A stretch of 64,000 bases of DNA from assembly GCF_014203535.1 (NCBI RefSeq), contig NZ_JACHJI010000012.1, positions 140,925 through 204,924 on the forward strand, given 5' to 3'. The position numbers were made by a program, and so were the translations under genes. Each line of letters begins with the position of its first letter. Within the stretch, counting starts at the first letter, position 1. The notes beneath the pieces were generated by a model that saw nothing but the letters and a program-made list of their open reading frames with translations, was not told where the DNA came from and did not search any database. Below, piece after piece: positions 51,473-60,272 of this stretch. Source of the DNA: Streptomyces griseomycini. GTDB taxonomy: Bacteria > Actinomycetota > Actinomycetes > Streptomycetales > Streptomycetaceae.

Positions 51473-52453
51473 ATGGCGCAGCGAACCGTGCTCGTCGTCC
51501 TCTTCGACGGCGTGCAGAGCCTCGATGTCACCGGTCCCGTGGAGGTCTTCGCGGGCGCCGAGAAGCACACGCCGGGCACGTACCGGCTGTGCACCGCCTC
51601 CCTGGACGGCGCCCCCGTGCGCACCAGCAGCGGTCTGACCGTCGTACCGGACCGGGCCCTGGCCGGCGCGCCCGACCCGCACACGCTCCTGGTGCCCGGG
51701 GGCCGGGGCACCCGGCGTCCCGATCCGCGGCTGACCGACTGGCTGCGCCGGCACGGACCGCGCGCCGAGCGCCTGGTCTCCGTCTGCACGGGAGCGGCCC
51801 TGCTCGCCGGAGCCGGGCTGCTGGACGGCCGCCGCGCCACCACGCACTGGGCCCACTGCGACCGGATCGCCCGGGACCACCCGGCCGTCTCGTTCGACCC
51901 GGACCCCGTCTACGTCCGCGACGGCCACGTCGCCACGTCCGCCGGCGTGACCTCGGGCATCGACCTGGCGCTCGCCCTGGTCGAGGACGACCTGGGCCGG
52001 GAGGTCGCCCTCACCGTCGCCCGGCACCTGGTGGTGTTCCTGCGCCGGCCCGGGAACCAGGCGCAGTTCAGCGCCCAGCTCGCCGCCCAGACCGCGCGGC
52101 GCGAGCCGCTGCGCGAGGTGCAGCGCTGGATCACCGAGCACCCCGACGCCGATCTCACCGTCGAGGCGCTCGCGGCCCGCGCCGCCCTCTCCCCGCGCCA
52201 CTTCGCCCGCGCCTTCCACGCCGAGACCGGCACGACGCCGGGCCGCTACGTCGACCGGGTACGGCTCGAACACGCCCGGCGCCTGCTGGAGGACACCGGC
52301 GACGGCGTCGAGGAGATCTCCCGCGCCAGCGGCTACGGCACCCCCGAGGCGATGCGCCGCGCCTTCGTCCGGACCCTCGGCGCGTCACCGGCGGAGTACC
52401 GCCGCCGCTTCCGGCCCGCCCCCTCACCCGCCCCCTCGCCCGCCCCCACCTGA
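51473..52453 (+). CDS. GlxA/FtrA-type AraC regulator with DJ-1/PfpI domain
   Basis: 326 residues. Residues 1-190 are a DJ-1/PfpI (GATase1-like) domain: VVLFDGVQSLDVTGPVEVF, LLVPGGRG, the nucleophile-elbow Cys in VSVCTGAALLAGAGLLDG and ATTHWAHCD. Residues about 215-315 are two AraC helix-turn-helix motifs (LTVEALAARAALSPRHFARA, GVEEISRASGYGTPEAMRRA). It ends in a Pro-Ala-Pro-Ser tail. Such regulators sense small molecules and control catabolic genes. The paired enzyme gene follows after 10 bases. Confidence 0.93.
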   Translation: MAQRTVLVVLFDGVQSLDVTGPVEVFAGAEKHTPGTYRLCTASLDGAPVRTSSGLTVVPDRALAGAPDPHTLLVPGGRGTRRPDPRLTDWLRRHGPRAERLVSVCTGAALLAGAGLLDGRRATTHWAHCDRIARDHPAVSFDPDPVYVRDGHVATSAGVTSGIDLALALVEDDLGREVALTVARHLVVFLRRPGNQAQFSAQLAAQTARREPLREVQRWITEHPDADLTVEALAARAALSPRHFARAFHAETGTTPGRYVDRVRLEHARRLLEDTGDGVEEISRASGYGTPEAMRRAFVRTLGASPAEYRRRFRPAPSPAPSPAPT

Positions 52454-52463
52454 AAGGCCGCCG

Positions 52464-53099
52464 ATGCAGATCGCCGTCGTCCTCTTCGACCGTTTCACCG
52501 CCCTCGACGCCGTGGGTCCGTACGAGACCCTCGGCCGCCTCCCGGACGCGCAGACCGTCTTCGTCGCCGAGCGGACCGGTCCCGTGCGCACCGACACCGG
52601 CGCGCTCGCGCTCACCGCGGACCGGACCCTGGCCGAGGTGCCGGCCCCGGACGTCGTCGTCGTCCCGGGCGGCCCCGGACAGACGCCCCAGATGGAGAAC
52701 GAGACCCTGCTGGACTGGCTGCGCACCGCCGACGCGAGCAGCACCTGGACGACGTCCGTGTGCACGGGTTCCCTGCTGCTGGCCGCCGCCGGGCTCCTCG
52801 AAGGACGTCGGGCCACCTCGCACTGGCTGGCCCTGGACCACCTGAGGCGGTTCGGCGCCGAGCCCACCGGGGAGCGGGTGGTGACCGACGGCAAGTACGT
52901 CACCGCGGCCGGCGTCTCCTCCGGCATCGACATGGGTCTCACCCTGCTCGGCCGGATCGCCGGCGACGAACACGCCCAGGCGGTCCAGCTGCTCACCGAG
53001 TACGACCCGCAGCCGCCCTACGACGCGGGGTCACCGCAGAAGGCGCCCGCGCACCTCGTCGAGGAGTTCCGGGCGAAGAGCCGTTTCATCCTGACGTAG
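52464..53099 (+). CDS. DJ-1/PfpI-family protein (isonitrile hydratase-like)
   Basis: 211 residues, ATG 52464 with AAAGG upstream. The DJ-1/PfpI fold has VVLFDRFTALDAVGPYETL, DVVVVPGGPGQ, catalytic Cys in TSVCTGSLLLAAAGLL and ATSHWLALD. The arrangement resembles isonitrile hydratase (InhA) and other non-protease members. It lies 10 bases after the AraC-type regulator and is probably its target. Its last 14 bases overlap the convergent enoyl-CoA hydratase gene. Confidence 0.88.
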   Translation: MQIAVVLFDRFTALDAVGPYETLGRLPDAQTVFVAERTGPVRTDTGALALTADRTLAEVPAPDVVVVPGGPGQTPQMENETLLDWLRTADASSTWTTSVCTGSLLLAAAGLLEGRRATSHWLALDHLRRFGAEPTGERVVTDGKYVTAAGVSSGIDMGLTLLGRIAGDEHAQAVQLLTEYDPQPPYDAGSPQKAPAHLVEEFRAKSRFILT

Positions 53100-53841
53100 C
53101 CGTGGTCCACGTGAAGCGCGGCGGCCGGCGCTCCAGGAACGCGGCGACCCCTTCGGCGGGGTCGCCGCTCGTGCGCGCCTGCTCGTCCCAGTGGGCGTCG
53201 CGGTCGGTGCGGCCGTTCGCGAACTCCTTCGCCGCCGCCTGCGTCAGCTGTGAACGGGACGCCAGGATCCGGGTGAACTCCGCGACCCGCTTCCCCAGTT
53301 CGCCCTCGGGCAGCACCTCGTCCACCAGGCCGGTGCGCAGGGCCCGCTCGGCGTCGATCAACTCGCCCGAGAACAGCAGGTACTTGGCCGTGGCCGGACC
53401 CACCAGCGACACCAGCCGCCGGGTGGCGGACGCCGGGTAGACGATCCCGAGCCGCGCCGGCGTCACACCGAACAGCGCCCCCTGCTCCGCGAACCGCAGA
53501 TCGCAGGCCGCCGCCAACTGCGCCCCGCCGCCCACGCAGTGTCCCCGGACCGCAGCCAGCGTCGGCCTGGGGAAGGCGGCGAGCGCCTCCTCCGCCGCCA
53601 CGGCCAGCCGCTGCGCCTCGACCGGTGACCCCTGGAGGGTGGAGATGTCGGCCCCGGCGCAGAACGTCCCGCCCTCGCCGGCGAGCACCAGCGCCCGCAC
53701 CCCGGGGTCGCCCGCCAGCGCGTCGAGCAACGGGGGCAGGGCGGCCCACATCGCCGCCGTCATGGCGTTGCGCTTCGCCGGGTTCCGGACGACGACCGTG
53801 GCGACCGAGTCGGTGACGCCGTGCAGCAGCTGGGGCTCCAT
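53086..53841 (-). CDS. enoyl-CoA hydratase/isomerase family protein
   Basis: 251 residues, ATG 53841 (MEPQLLHGVTDSVATVVVRN). Crotonase oxyanion-hole motifs are FCAGADISTLQG and AAVRGHCVGGGAQLAAACDL. The first catalytic Glu position of true hydratases is occupied by Ala/Gly in this GGGAQLA loop. The second region, FGVTPARLGIVYPASATRRL, has Gly-Ile where hydratases have Glu-Gly, so it may be an isomerase or another crotonase rather than a standard hydratase. Convergent overlap with the DJ-1 gene. Confidence 0.85.
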   Translation of the reverse strand: MEPQLLHGVTDSVATVVVRNPAKRNAMTAAMWAALPPLLDALAGDPGVRALVLAGEGGTFCAGADISTLQGSPVEAQRLAVAAEEALAAFPRPTLAAVRGHCVGGGAQLAAACDLRFAEQGALFGVTPARLGIVYPASATRRLVSLVGPATAKYLLFSGELIDAERALRTGLVDEVLPEGELGKRVAEFTRILASRSQLTQAAAKEFANGRTDRDAHWDEQARTSGDPAEGVAAFLERRPPRFTWTTATSG

Positions 53842-53954
53842 GCGCCGGATGCTATCCGCCCCGGTCACCGCCCTGACCGGCAGGAGCCCGCGCGGTGTGA
53901 CGACGGGCGGACGAAAGGGGAACATGAGGAGGTAGTGCGATCAAGGAGGCACCC

Positions 53955-54614
53955 ATGGTCAAGTCCACCAACCCCCACGGCGAGGCGGCGAAACTGAGCC
54001 GTGGCTTCGGCTGGCTCGCCGTGCTCGGGGTGATCCTGGTCGTCGCCGGCCTCGTCGGCCTGATCTACACCGGCGTCGCCACCCTGACCTCGATGCTGCT
54101 GTTCGGCTGGCTGCTGCTGATCGGCGGCGTGGTCGGGCTGCTGCACGCCGTCCAGGCCCGGCACACCAACTTCTTCTGGCTCGGCGTGGTCGTCGCGGCC
54201 CTGAACATCGCGGCCGGGGCGGTGATCCTGAAGTCCCCGGAGGCCGCGGCCGAGGCGCTGACCATGTTCGCCGCCCTGCTGTTCCTCACCGGAGGGGTGT
54301 TCCGGCTCGTGGGCAGCCTGGTGGTGCGCGGACCGCAGTTCGGCTGGACGCTCGTGCAGGGCGCCTTCGGCCTGCTCCTCGGCATCCTGGTGCTGGCCTC
54401 CTGGCCGAGCAGCAGCCAGTACGTCATCGGCACGTTCTTCTCCCTCGCCCTGCTCTTCGACGGGCTCGGCCTGATCGCCACCGGCTACGGCGGACGCCGG
54501 ATCGTCGGCATGGTCTCCGACCGGCTGGCCGGTGAGGAGGCCGCACGGAAGGCGGAGGGGGAGGACCCGTACGGAACGGACCCGTCGGCCACCAAACCCG
54601 TACAACCCGAATAG
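53955..54614 (+). CDS. HdeD-like (DUF308) membrane protein
   Basis: 219 residues, ATG 53955 after AAGGAGG. Six predicted helices in three DUF308 repeats, starting GFGWLAVLGVILVVAGLVGL and LLFGWLLLIGGVVGLLHAVQ, with FALTGGVFRL-like third repeat (FLTGGVFRLVGSLVV). The C-terminal 35 residues are charged and cytoplasmic. HdeD is an acid-resistance protein in E. coli; the actinobacterial function is not established. It is separately transcribed. Confidence 0.88.
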   Translation: MVKSTNPHGEAAKLSRGFGWLAVLGVILVVAGLVGLIYTGVATLTSMLLFGWLLLIGGVVGLLHAVQARHTNFFWLGVVVAALNIAAGAVILKSPEAAAEALTMFAALLFLTGGVFRLVGSLVVRGPQFGWTLVQGAFGLLLGILVLASWPSSSQYVIGTFFSLALLFDGLGLIATGYGGRRIVGMVSDRLAGEEAARKAEGEDPYGTDPSATKPVQPE

Positions 54615-54788
54615 TTCGTCGACACGGCACAAGGAGGGCCGGAACGGTCCCGCAATCGACGGTGTCATACGCCAACGGTCAGAAACGCTCGATATGCGCT
54701 GACTTGTGTTCAGGACTCCGGTGCGGAGCGGCTCGTTACCAACACTCGACGCGTGGCGACAATCGAGCGCGAGGGCGGCGACCGGGCG

Positions 54789-55379
54789 ATGGACGACCAG
54801 GGGCGCGGGTCCGGCCCACGCCCACAGGGCGCGGAAGGCCCCGCCGAGGCGGGGACCGCGGAGCCGCTGCCGTACGAAGGCGTCTGGCGGTTCACCGCCC
54901 CGGCCGTCGACGCCTCGGTCCCGCAGGCCCGCCACGCCGTGCGGGACCTGCTGCGGCGCCAGGGGGTGCCGGTCCCGGACGACGTGGCGCAGGGACTGCT
55001 GCTGATCGTCTCGGAGCTGGTCACCAACGCCGTGCGGCACGCGGCGCTGCTGTCCCCGATGCTCGCCGTCGAGGTCGCCGTCGGCGCCGAGTGGATCCGG
55101 GTGTCCGTGGAGGACAACCACCCCTACCGTCCGACCGCCCTGGAGGCCGACCACGGCCGCACCGGCGGCCGCGGACTGCTGCTGGTGCGCGAGATCACCC
55201 GCGAGGCGGGCGGGGCGTGCGACGTCGAGCACACCGCGAGCGGCGGCAAGGTGGTCTGGGTCGCCCTGCCGCTCAGACCCGCGCGGTTCCAGCCGGCGGC
55301 CGGTCCTCCGGTCACCAGCCCGCCGACGGCCCCGTCAGCTCCCGGACCGCCGGACGGGCCGCGTCCAGGACGGTCATGA
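54789..55379 (+). CDS. anti-sigma-factor-type ATP-binding (HATPase) protein
   Basis: 196 residues if started at the ATG at 54789; a GTG at 54753 is an alternative. It has the RsbW/SpoIIAB-like GHKL fold: RHAVRDLLRRQGVPV, the N-box LLLIVSELVTNAVRHA, VSVEDN (G1-like) and GGRGLLLVREITREAGG (G2). Streptomyces has dozens of these small kinases, which pair with anti-sigma antagonists or have lost kinase activity. No antagonist or sigma gene is adjacent. The 68-base C-terminal overlap with convergent idi is notable. Confidence 0.88.
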   Translation: MDDQGRGSGPRPQGAEGPAEAGTAEPLPYEGVWRFTAPAVDASVPQARHAVRDLLRRQGVPVPDDVAQGLLLIVSELVTNAVRHAALLSPMLAVEVAVGAEWIRVSVEDNHPYRPTALEADHGRTGGRGLLLVREITREAGGACDVEHTASGGKVVWVALPLRPARFQPAAGPPVTSPPTAPSAPGPPDGPRPGRS

Positions 55380-55905
55380 ACCAGGACGAGAACGTGTCCT
55401 GCGCGTGCCGCCGCGCCAGCTCGGCCGGGGTCACGAACACCGTCGACGCCACCTCCGCCGGGTCCGGTCGCAGCGGGGACTGCACCATGCCGACGAAGAG
55501 GTGGTTGTACTCCTGCTCCACCAGTCCCGAGGCCGGGTCCGGGTGGTTGTAGCGGACCGTGCCGGCCTCGGCGAGCAGGGAGGGCGAGATCCCCAGCTCC
55601 TCGAACGTCCGCCGGGCCGCCGCCGCGAACGGCGCCTCGCCGGGGTAGGGGTGGCCGCAGCAGGTGTTCGACCACACACCGGGGGAGTGGTACTTGCCCA
55701 GCGCCCGCTGCTGGAGCAGCAGCCGCCCGCGCTCGTCGAACAGGAACACCGAGAACGCCCGGTGCAGCTGCCCCGGCGGCTGGTGGGCGGCCAGCTTCTC
55801 CGCGGTGCCGATCGTCACACCGTCCTCGTCGACCAGTTCCAGCAAAATCGCCTCTGCGGTGCCGTCCGACGCGCCGTGCGTCGCGGTGGCAGGTGTGATC
55901 GGCAT
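55312..55905 (-). CDS. idi: isopentenyl-diphosphate delta-isomerase, type 1
   Basis: 197 residues from the ATG at 55905, 6 bases after GAAGG; an in-frame ATG at 55911 abuts that site and is less likely. The Nudix-fold IDI motifs are intact: catalytic Cys in SNTCCGHPYPGE (about 83), AAARRTFEELGI, and the catalytic Glu pair in LVEQEYNHLFVG. It interconverts IPP and DMAPP; in Streptomyces with the MEP pathway it balances the two pools. Matches SCO6750 as I recall. Confidence 0.95.
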   Translation of the reverse strand: MPITPATATHGASDGTAEAILLELVDEDGVTIGTAEKLAAHQPPGQLHRAFSVFLFDERGRLLLQQRALGKYHSPGVWSNTCCGHPYPGEAPFAAAARRTFEELGISPSLLAEAGTVRYNHPDPASGLVEQEYNHLFVGMVQSPLRPDPAEVASTVFVTPAELARRHAQDTFSSWFMTVLDAARPAVRELTGPSAGW

Positions 55906-56115
55906 ACCCATCCTTCACTCGGTCTTCGCGCCCCAAGTCTGCCGCACGAATCCGGCACTCCCGGCACTCCACCGCACGCCCGCATGTCCCGGGGACGGCG
56001 CGGGAGGCGGTCGGTGCCGGCCGGACGCCGGAAGCGGGGCCCGGAAGGCGATCGTGCCCGGAGCGGCCGACGGGGAACCGTCCGGAACCGGCGCCGTGGG
56101 CGCGCGGGGGGCGCC

Positions 56116-57054
56116 TCAGTGGCAGAGCCGCGCCTCGTGCTCCGCGTGCCCGCCGGGCTCCAGCTGGAAGGTGCAGTGCTCCACGTCGAAGTGGTCGCCC
56201 AGACAGCCCTGCAGCTCGTGCAGCATCTTCTCGTGCCCGATGGCGTTCAGCACCTCGGAGCTGACGACCACGTGCGCGGAGAGCACCGGCATCCCCGAGG
56301 TGATCGTCCAGGCGTGCAGGTCGTGGACGTCCTCCACGCCGTCCGTGGCCAGGATGTGCGCCCGTACCTGGGCCATGTCCACCCCCTTGGGCGCCGCCTC
56401 CAGCAGCACGTCCAGGGTCTCGCGCAGCAGCTTCCAGGTGCGGGGCACGATCATCAGCGCGATCAGCAGGGAGGCGATCGGGTCGGCGGCCGTCCAGCCG
56501 GTGGTCAGGATCACCAGCGCGGACAGGATCACGGCGACCGAGCCGAGCGCGTCCGCCGCCACCTCCAGGAAGGCGCCGCGCACGTTCAGGCTCTCCTTCC
56601 GGCCGCGCATCAGCAGGGCCAGCGACACCAGGTTGGCGACCAGACCGATCGCGCCGAACACCATCGCCAGGCCGCCCTTGGTGTCGGCCGGGGTGACGAA
56701 CCGCTCGATCGCCTCGTACAGCACGTAGCCGCCGACGCCGAGCAGCAGCAGGCAGTTGGCCAGGGCGGCCAGGATCTCCGCGCGGGCGAGGCCGAAGGTG
56801 CGGTGCCCGCTCGGCGGGCGGTTCGCGAAGTGGATCGCGAGCAGCGCCATGCCCAGGCCCAGGGCGTCCGTCGCCATGTGGGCCGCGTCCGCGACCAGGG
56901 CGAGCGAGTCGGCCAGCACGCCGCCGACGATCTGGACCACCGTGACACCGAGCGTGATCGCCAGCGCCACCCGCAGCCTGCCGCGGTACGCCGCGCTCGC
57001 GGTGCCGCCGGCCGGCGCGCCGTGCGCGTGCCCGTGGCCGTGCCCAGCCCCCAT
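56116..57054 (-). CDS. cation diffusion facilitator metal exporter
   Basis: 312 residues, ATG 57054 after GAAGGGTGG. A His-rich N-terminus (GHGHGHAHG) and six membrane helices. The transport site in helix 2 is DAAHMATD. The helix-5 site reads EVAADALGS, with Glu in place of the usual His, which may alter metal preference. The cytoplasmic domain has VHDLHAWTI and VEDVHD, and the protein ends HAEHEARLCH. It likely exports Zn, Co or Cd. No ArsR-type metal sensor is adjacent. Confidence 0.9.
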   Translation of the reverse strand: MGAGHGHGHAHGAPAGGTASAAYRGRLRVALAITLGVTVVQIVGGVLADSLALVADAAHMATDALGLGMALLAIHFANRPPSGHRTFGLARAEILAALANCLLLLGVGGYVLYEAIERFVTPADTKGGLAMVFGAIGLVANLVSLALLMRGRKESLNVRGAFLEVAADALGSVAVILSALVILTTGWTAADPIASLLIALMIVPRTWKLLRETLDVLLEAAPKGVDMAQVRAHILATDGVEDVHDLHAWTITSGMPVLSAHVVVSSEVLNAIGHEKMLHELQGCLGDHFDVEHCTFQLEPGGHAEHEARLCH

Positions 57055-57173
57055 GGGAACCACCCTTCCGTGACCTTCTTCCGGAGCACAGTGAACTACG
57101 GGAGGGGGGTATCCGGCAACGCGGCACTGAACACCGTTGTCATGTGCCCTGACCTGCGAAAACGCCACGCAGG

Positions 57174-58172
57174 TCAGGGGCGTGCGGATCCGGGTGCGGG
57201 GCGGTCACCGCGGTGCAGCCGCCAGCCCCGCCAGGCCGAGTCGACCATCTCGTGCACCGAGCGCCGGGCGGTCCAGCCCAGGTGCTCGGCCGCCCGGGCG
57301 GCCGACGCCACCGCGCGGGGGGCGTCACCGGGGCGGCGCCCCTCCACGACCGGGGCGCGGGTGTCGCCGGTGACCTCGCCGACGACCGCGATCAGCTCGC
57401 GCACCGAGACGCCCTCGCCGCGGCCGATGTTCACCGTCAGGTCGCCGGTGAGGTCACCGGCGGCCAGCCGGCGGGCCGCCGCCAGATGGGCGTCCGCCAG
57501 GTCGGCCACGTGGATGTAGTCGCGGACGCAGGTGCCGTCCGGGGTCGGGTAGTCGTCACCGAAGATCCGCGGGGCCTCGTCGCGGGTGAGCCGGTCGAAG
57601 ACCATCGGCACGATGTTGAACACCCCGGTGTCGGCCAGCTCCGGCGCCGCCGCCCCCGCCACGTTGAAGTAGCGCAGGCACACCGTGGCGATGCCGTGCG
57701 CCCGGCCCGCCGCCCGCACCAGCCACTCGCCGGCCAGCTTGGTCTCGCCGTACGGGTTCACCGGGGCGCAGGGCGTGTCCTCCGTGATGAGGTCCACGCC
57801 GGGGTCGCCGTACACGGCCGCGGAGGAGGAGAACACGAAGCGTTCGATCCCGGCCCCCACGACGGCGTCCAGGAGCGTCGCGAGACCGCCGACGTTCTCC
57901 CGGTAGTACCGGGTCGGCTGCGCCACGGACTCGGCGACCTGCTTGCGCGCGGCGAGGTGCACCACTCCGGTCACCCCGTGCTCCGCGCACACCCGCTCCA
58001 GCAGCCCGCCGTCCAGTGACGAGCCCCTGACCAGCGGGACGTCGGCGGGAAGCCGCGCGGGCACCCCGGCCGAGAGGTCGTCCAGCGCGACGACACGCTC
58101 CCCGGCATCGGTCATGGCCCGCGCCACGTGTGCCCCGATGTAACCGGCTCCGCCGGTGATCAGCCATGTCAT
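57174..58172 (-). CDS. galE: UDP-glucose 4-epimerase
   Basis: 332 residues, ATG 58172. Extended-SDR motifs: TGGAGYIGAHVARAM, VHLAARKQVAES, SSSAAVYGDP, catalytic Tyr-Lys in NPYGETKLAGE, LRYFNVAGA and CVRDYIHVADLADAH. It interconverts UDP-glucose and UDP-galactose (or the N-acetyl forms). It diverges from the CDP-alcohol phosphotransferase operon across 285 bases, and probably supplies a galactose-type donor to the glycosyltransferase there. Confidence 0.93.
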   Translation of the reverse strand: MTWLITGGAGYIGAHVARAMTDAGERVVALDDLSAGVPARLPADVPLVRGSSLDGGLLERVCAEHGVTGVVHLAARKQVAESVAQPTRYYRENVGGLATLLDAVVGAGIERFVFSSSAAVYGDPGVDLITEDTPCAPVNPYGETKLAGEWLVRAAGRAHGIATVCLRYFNVAGAAAPELADTGVFNIVPMVFDRLTRDEAPRIFGDDYPTPDGTCVRDYIHVADLADAHLAAARRLAAGDLTGDLTVNIGRGEGVSVRELIAVVGEVTGDTRAPVVEGRRPGDAPRAVASAARAAEHLGWTARRSVHEMVDSAWRGWRLHRGDRPAPGSARP

Positions 58173-58457
58173 GGTCGCCCACCCTATGCCGAGCGGGCCG
58201 GGCGGTCCGCAAGGTCCCGTATGCGCCCCTGCGTCCTTTCTGGGAGTGCGGTTTGTGGGGCGGGCCCCGCATCCCTGATGATGATCGCGGCAGCGGCAGG
58301 GGCGAACCGCGTCGATCCAACCTTCGAACGGGCGGTGAACACGCGCTTCCGGGCATCCGATAACCTCTGCCGACATGCCGCCCGGAGGCCCCCGCACGGG
58401 CGCCCCACCATGTACATGACCGGCGTGGACGCGTCGGCACCCAGGGAGTGAGTTCGG

Positions 58458-60272
58458 TTGTCGACCGCCATCCTCACCGGTCAGCCGGTCCCCGGTTCGT
58501 CACTCGAGGGCGACCTGCGCTCCCTCGGCTTCGACGTGCGGATCGCGTCCGGCACCGCCGAGGCCGAGACCCTGCTCGCCGGGGTGCCGGCGGGGGAGCG
58601 GGTCGCGGTGGTCGACGCCCGGTTCGTGGGCCATGTGCACGCGCTGCGCCTCGGCCTCACCGACCCCCGCTTCGAGCTCGCAGCGATCCCGGGCGCCGTC
58701 ACCGCCCGGCCGGCCGGGCGCCGGGCCCTGACCCGCGCCCTGGCCCGCGAGAACTCCGCGGCCGACGGCACCACCCTCGTCGACAGCCTCGCCGACCGCG
58801 TCGCCACCGCCCTCGACGCCGACGGCGCCGACGTGCACCGGCCCGAGCTCGGCAGCCTCGTCGCCACCGTCCCCGGCGACCCGCAGGCCCGCAACGAGGC
58901 CCGGCAGGCCGTCGCCGCCGTCGACGACGAGGCCGTCCGCCTGAAGTCGGCGGTCAAGGCCCGCGACGGCTTCTTCACCACCTACTTCATCAGCCCGTAC
59001 TCCCGCTACATCGCCCGCTGGTGCGCCCGCCGGGGCCTCACCCCCAACCAGGTCACCACCGCCTCGCTGCTCACCGCGCTCATAGCGGCCGGCTGCGCCG
59101 CCACCGGCACCCGCGGCGGCTTCGTCGCCGCCGGCGTGCTGCTCATCGCCTCCTTCGTGCTGGACTGCACCGACGGCCAGCTCGCCCGCTACTCCCTGCA
59201 GTACTCCACCCTCGGCGCCTGGCTCGACGCCACCTTCGACCGCGCCAAGGAGTACGCCTACTACGCCGGTCTCGCCCTCGGCGCGGCCCGCGGCGGTGAC
59301 GACGTCTGGGCCCTCGCCCTCGGCGCGATGGTCCTGCAGACCTGTCGGCACGTGGTCGACTTCTCCTTCAACGAGGCCAACCACGACGCCACCGCCAACA
59401 CCAGCCCCACCGCCGCCCTCTCCGACAAGCTCGACAGCGTCGGCTGGACGGTCTGGGTGCGCCGCATGATCGTCCTGCCGATCGGCGAACGCTGGGCGAT
59501 GATCGCCGTCCTCACGGCCCTCACCACCCCCCGGATCACCTTCTACGCCCTGCTCGTCGGCTGCGCCTTCGCCGCCGCGTACACCACGGCGGGCCGCGTC
59601 CTGCGCTCGCTGACCCGCAAGGCCAGGAGGACCGACCGGGCGGCCCGCGCGCTCGCGGACCTCGCCGACTCCGGCCCGCTCGCCGAGGGCCTCGCGGGGG
59701 CGCTGAAGAACCCCGCCCGCCGGCTGCCCGGCGTCGCCGCCCCCGCCGTCGCCCTGCTCGGCGGCCTCGCCGTCGTCGCCACGGCCGTGCTCACCGGCTT
59801 CGGCGGCCCGTGGACGGTCGTCGCCGCCTGCGGCTACGTCCTGACCTCCGCCCTCGCCGTCGCCCGCCCCCTCAAGGGCGCCCTCGACTGGCTCGTCCCC
59901 CCCTTCCTCCGCGCCGCCGAGTACGGCACCGTCCTGGCACTGGCGGCCGACGCGGACGTGAACGGGGCGCTTCCCGCGGCCTACGGCCTGGTGGCCGCGG
60001 TCGCCTACCATCACTACGACACGGTGTACCGCATCCGCGGCAACGCGGGCGCGCCCCCGCACTGGCTGGTGCGGGCGATCGGGGGACACGAGGGCCGCGT
60101 CCTGGTGGTCGCCGTGCTGGCGGCCCTGCTCACCGCCCCGCAGTTCACGGTCGCGCTCACGGTGCTCGCCGTGGCCGTGGCCCTGCTGGTGCTCGCCGAG
60201 AGCATCCGCTTCTGGGTGGCCGCCCACCGGGGTGGCGCGCCCGCCGTACACGATGAAGGAGAACCCGCATGA
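58458..60272 (+). CDS. DUF5941 / CDP-alcohol phosphotransferase fusion membrane protein
   Basis: 604 residues from a TTG at 58458 (STAILTGQPVPGSSLEGDLR), preceded by GGGAGTGAG; no ATG or GTG fits. Residues 1-165 are soluble and resemble a degenerate nucleotidyltransferase-like region. A CDP-alcohol phosphotransferase core follows with its full motif: Asp236, Asp239-Gly240, Ala243-Arg244, Gly253, Asp257 and Asp261. The C-terminal half (about 400-600) adds several membrane helices. The core enzyme class transfers an alcohol phosphate from a CDP-alcohol to a second hydroxyl. It heads a tightly overlapped operon (ATGA with the next gene). Confidence 0.85.
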   Translation: MSTAILTGQPVPGSSLEGDLRSLGFDVRIASGTAEAETLLAGVPAGERVAVVDARFVGHVHALRLGLTDPRFELAAIPGAVTARPAGRRALTRALARENSAADGTTLVDSLADRVATALDADGADVHRPELGSLVATVPGDPQARNEARQAVAAVDDEAVRLKSAVKARDGFFTTYFISPYSRYIARWCARRGLTPNQVTTASLLTALIAAGCAATGTRGGFVAAGVLLIASFVLDCTDGQLARYSLQYSTLGAWLDATFDRAKEYAYYAGLALGAARGGDDVWALALGAMVLQTCRHVVDFSFNEANHDATANTSPTAALSDKLDSVGWTVWVRRMIVLPIGERWAMIAVLTALTTPRITFYALLVGCAFAAAYTTAGRVLRSLTRKARRTDRAARALADLADSGPLAEGLAGALKNPARRLPGVAAPAVALLGGLAVVATAVLTGFGGPWTVVAACGYVLTSALAVARPLKGALDWLVPPFLRAAEYGTVLALAADADVNGALPAAYGLVAAVAYHHYDTVYRIRGNAGAPPHWLVRAIGGHEGRVLVVAVLAALLTAPQFTVALTVLAVAVALLVLAESIRFWVAAHRGGAPAVHDEGEPA

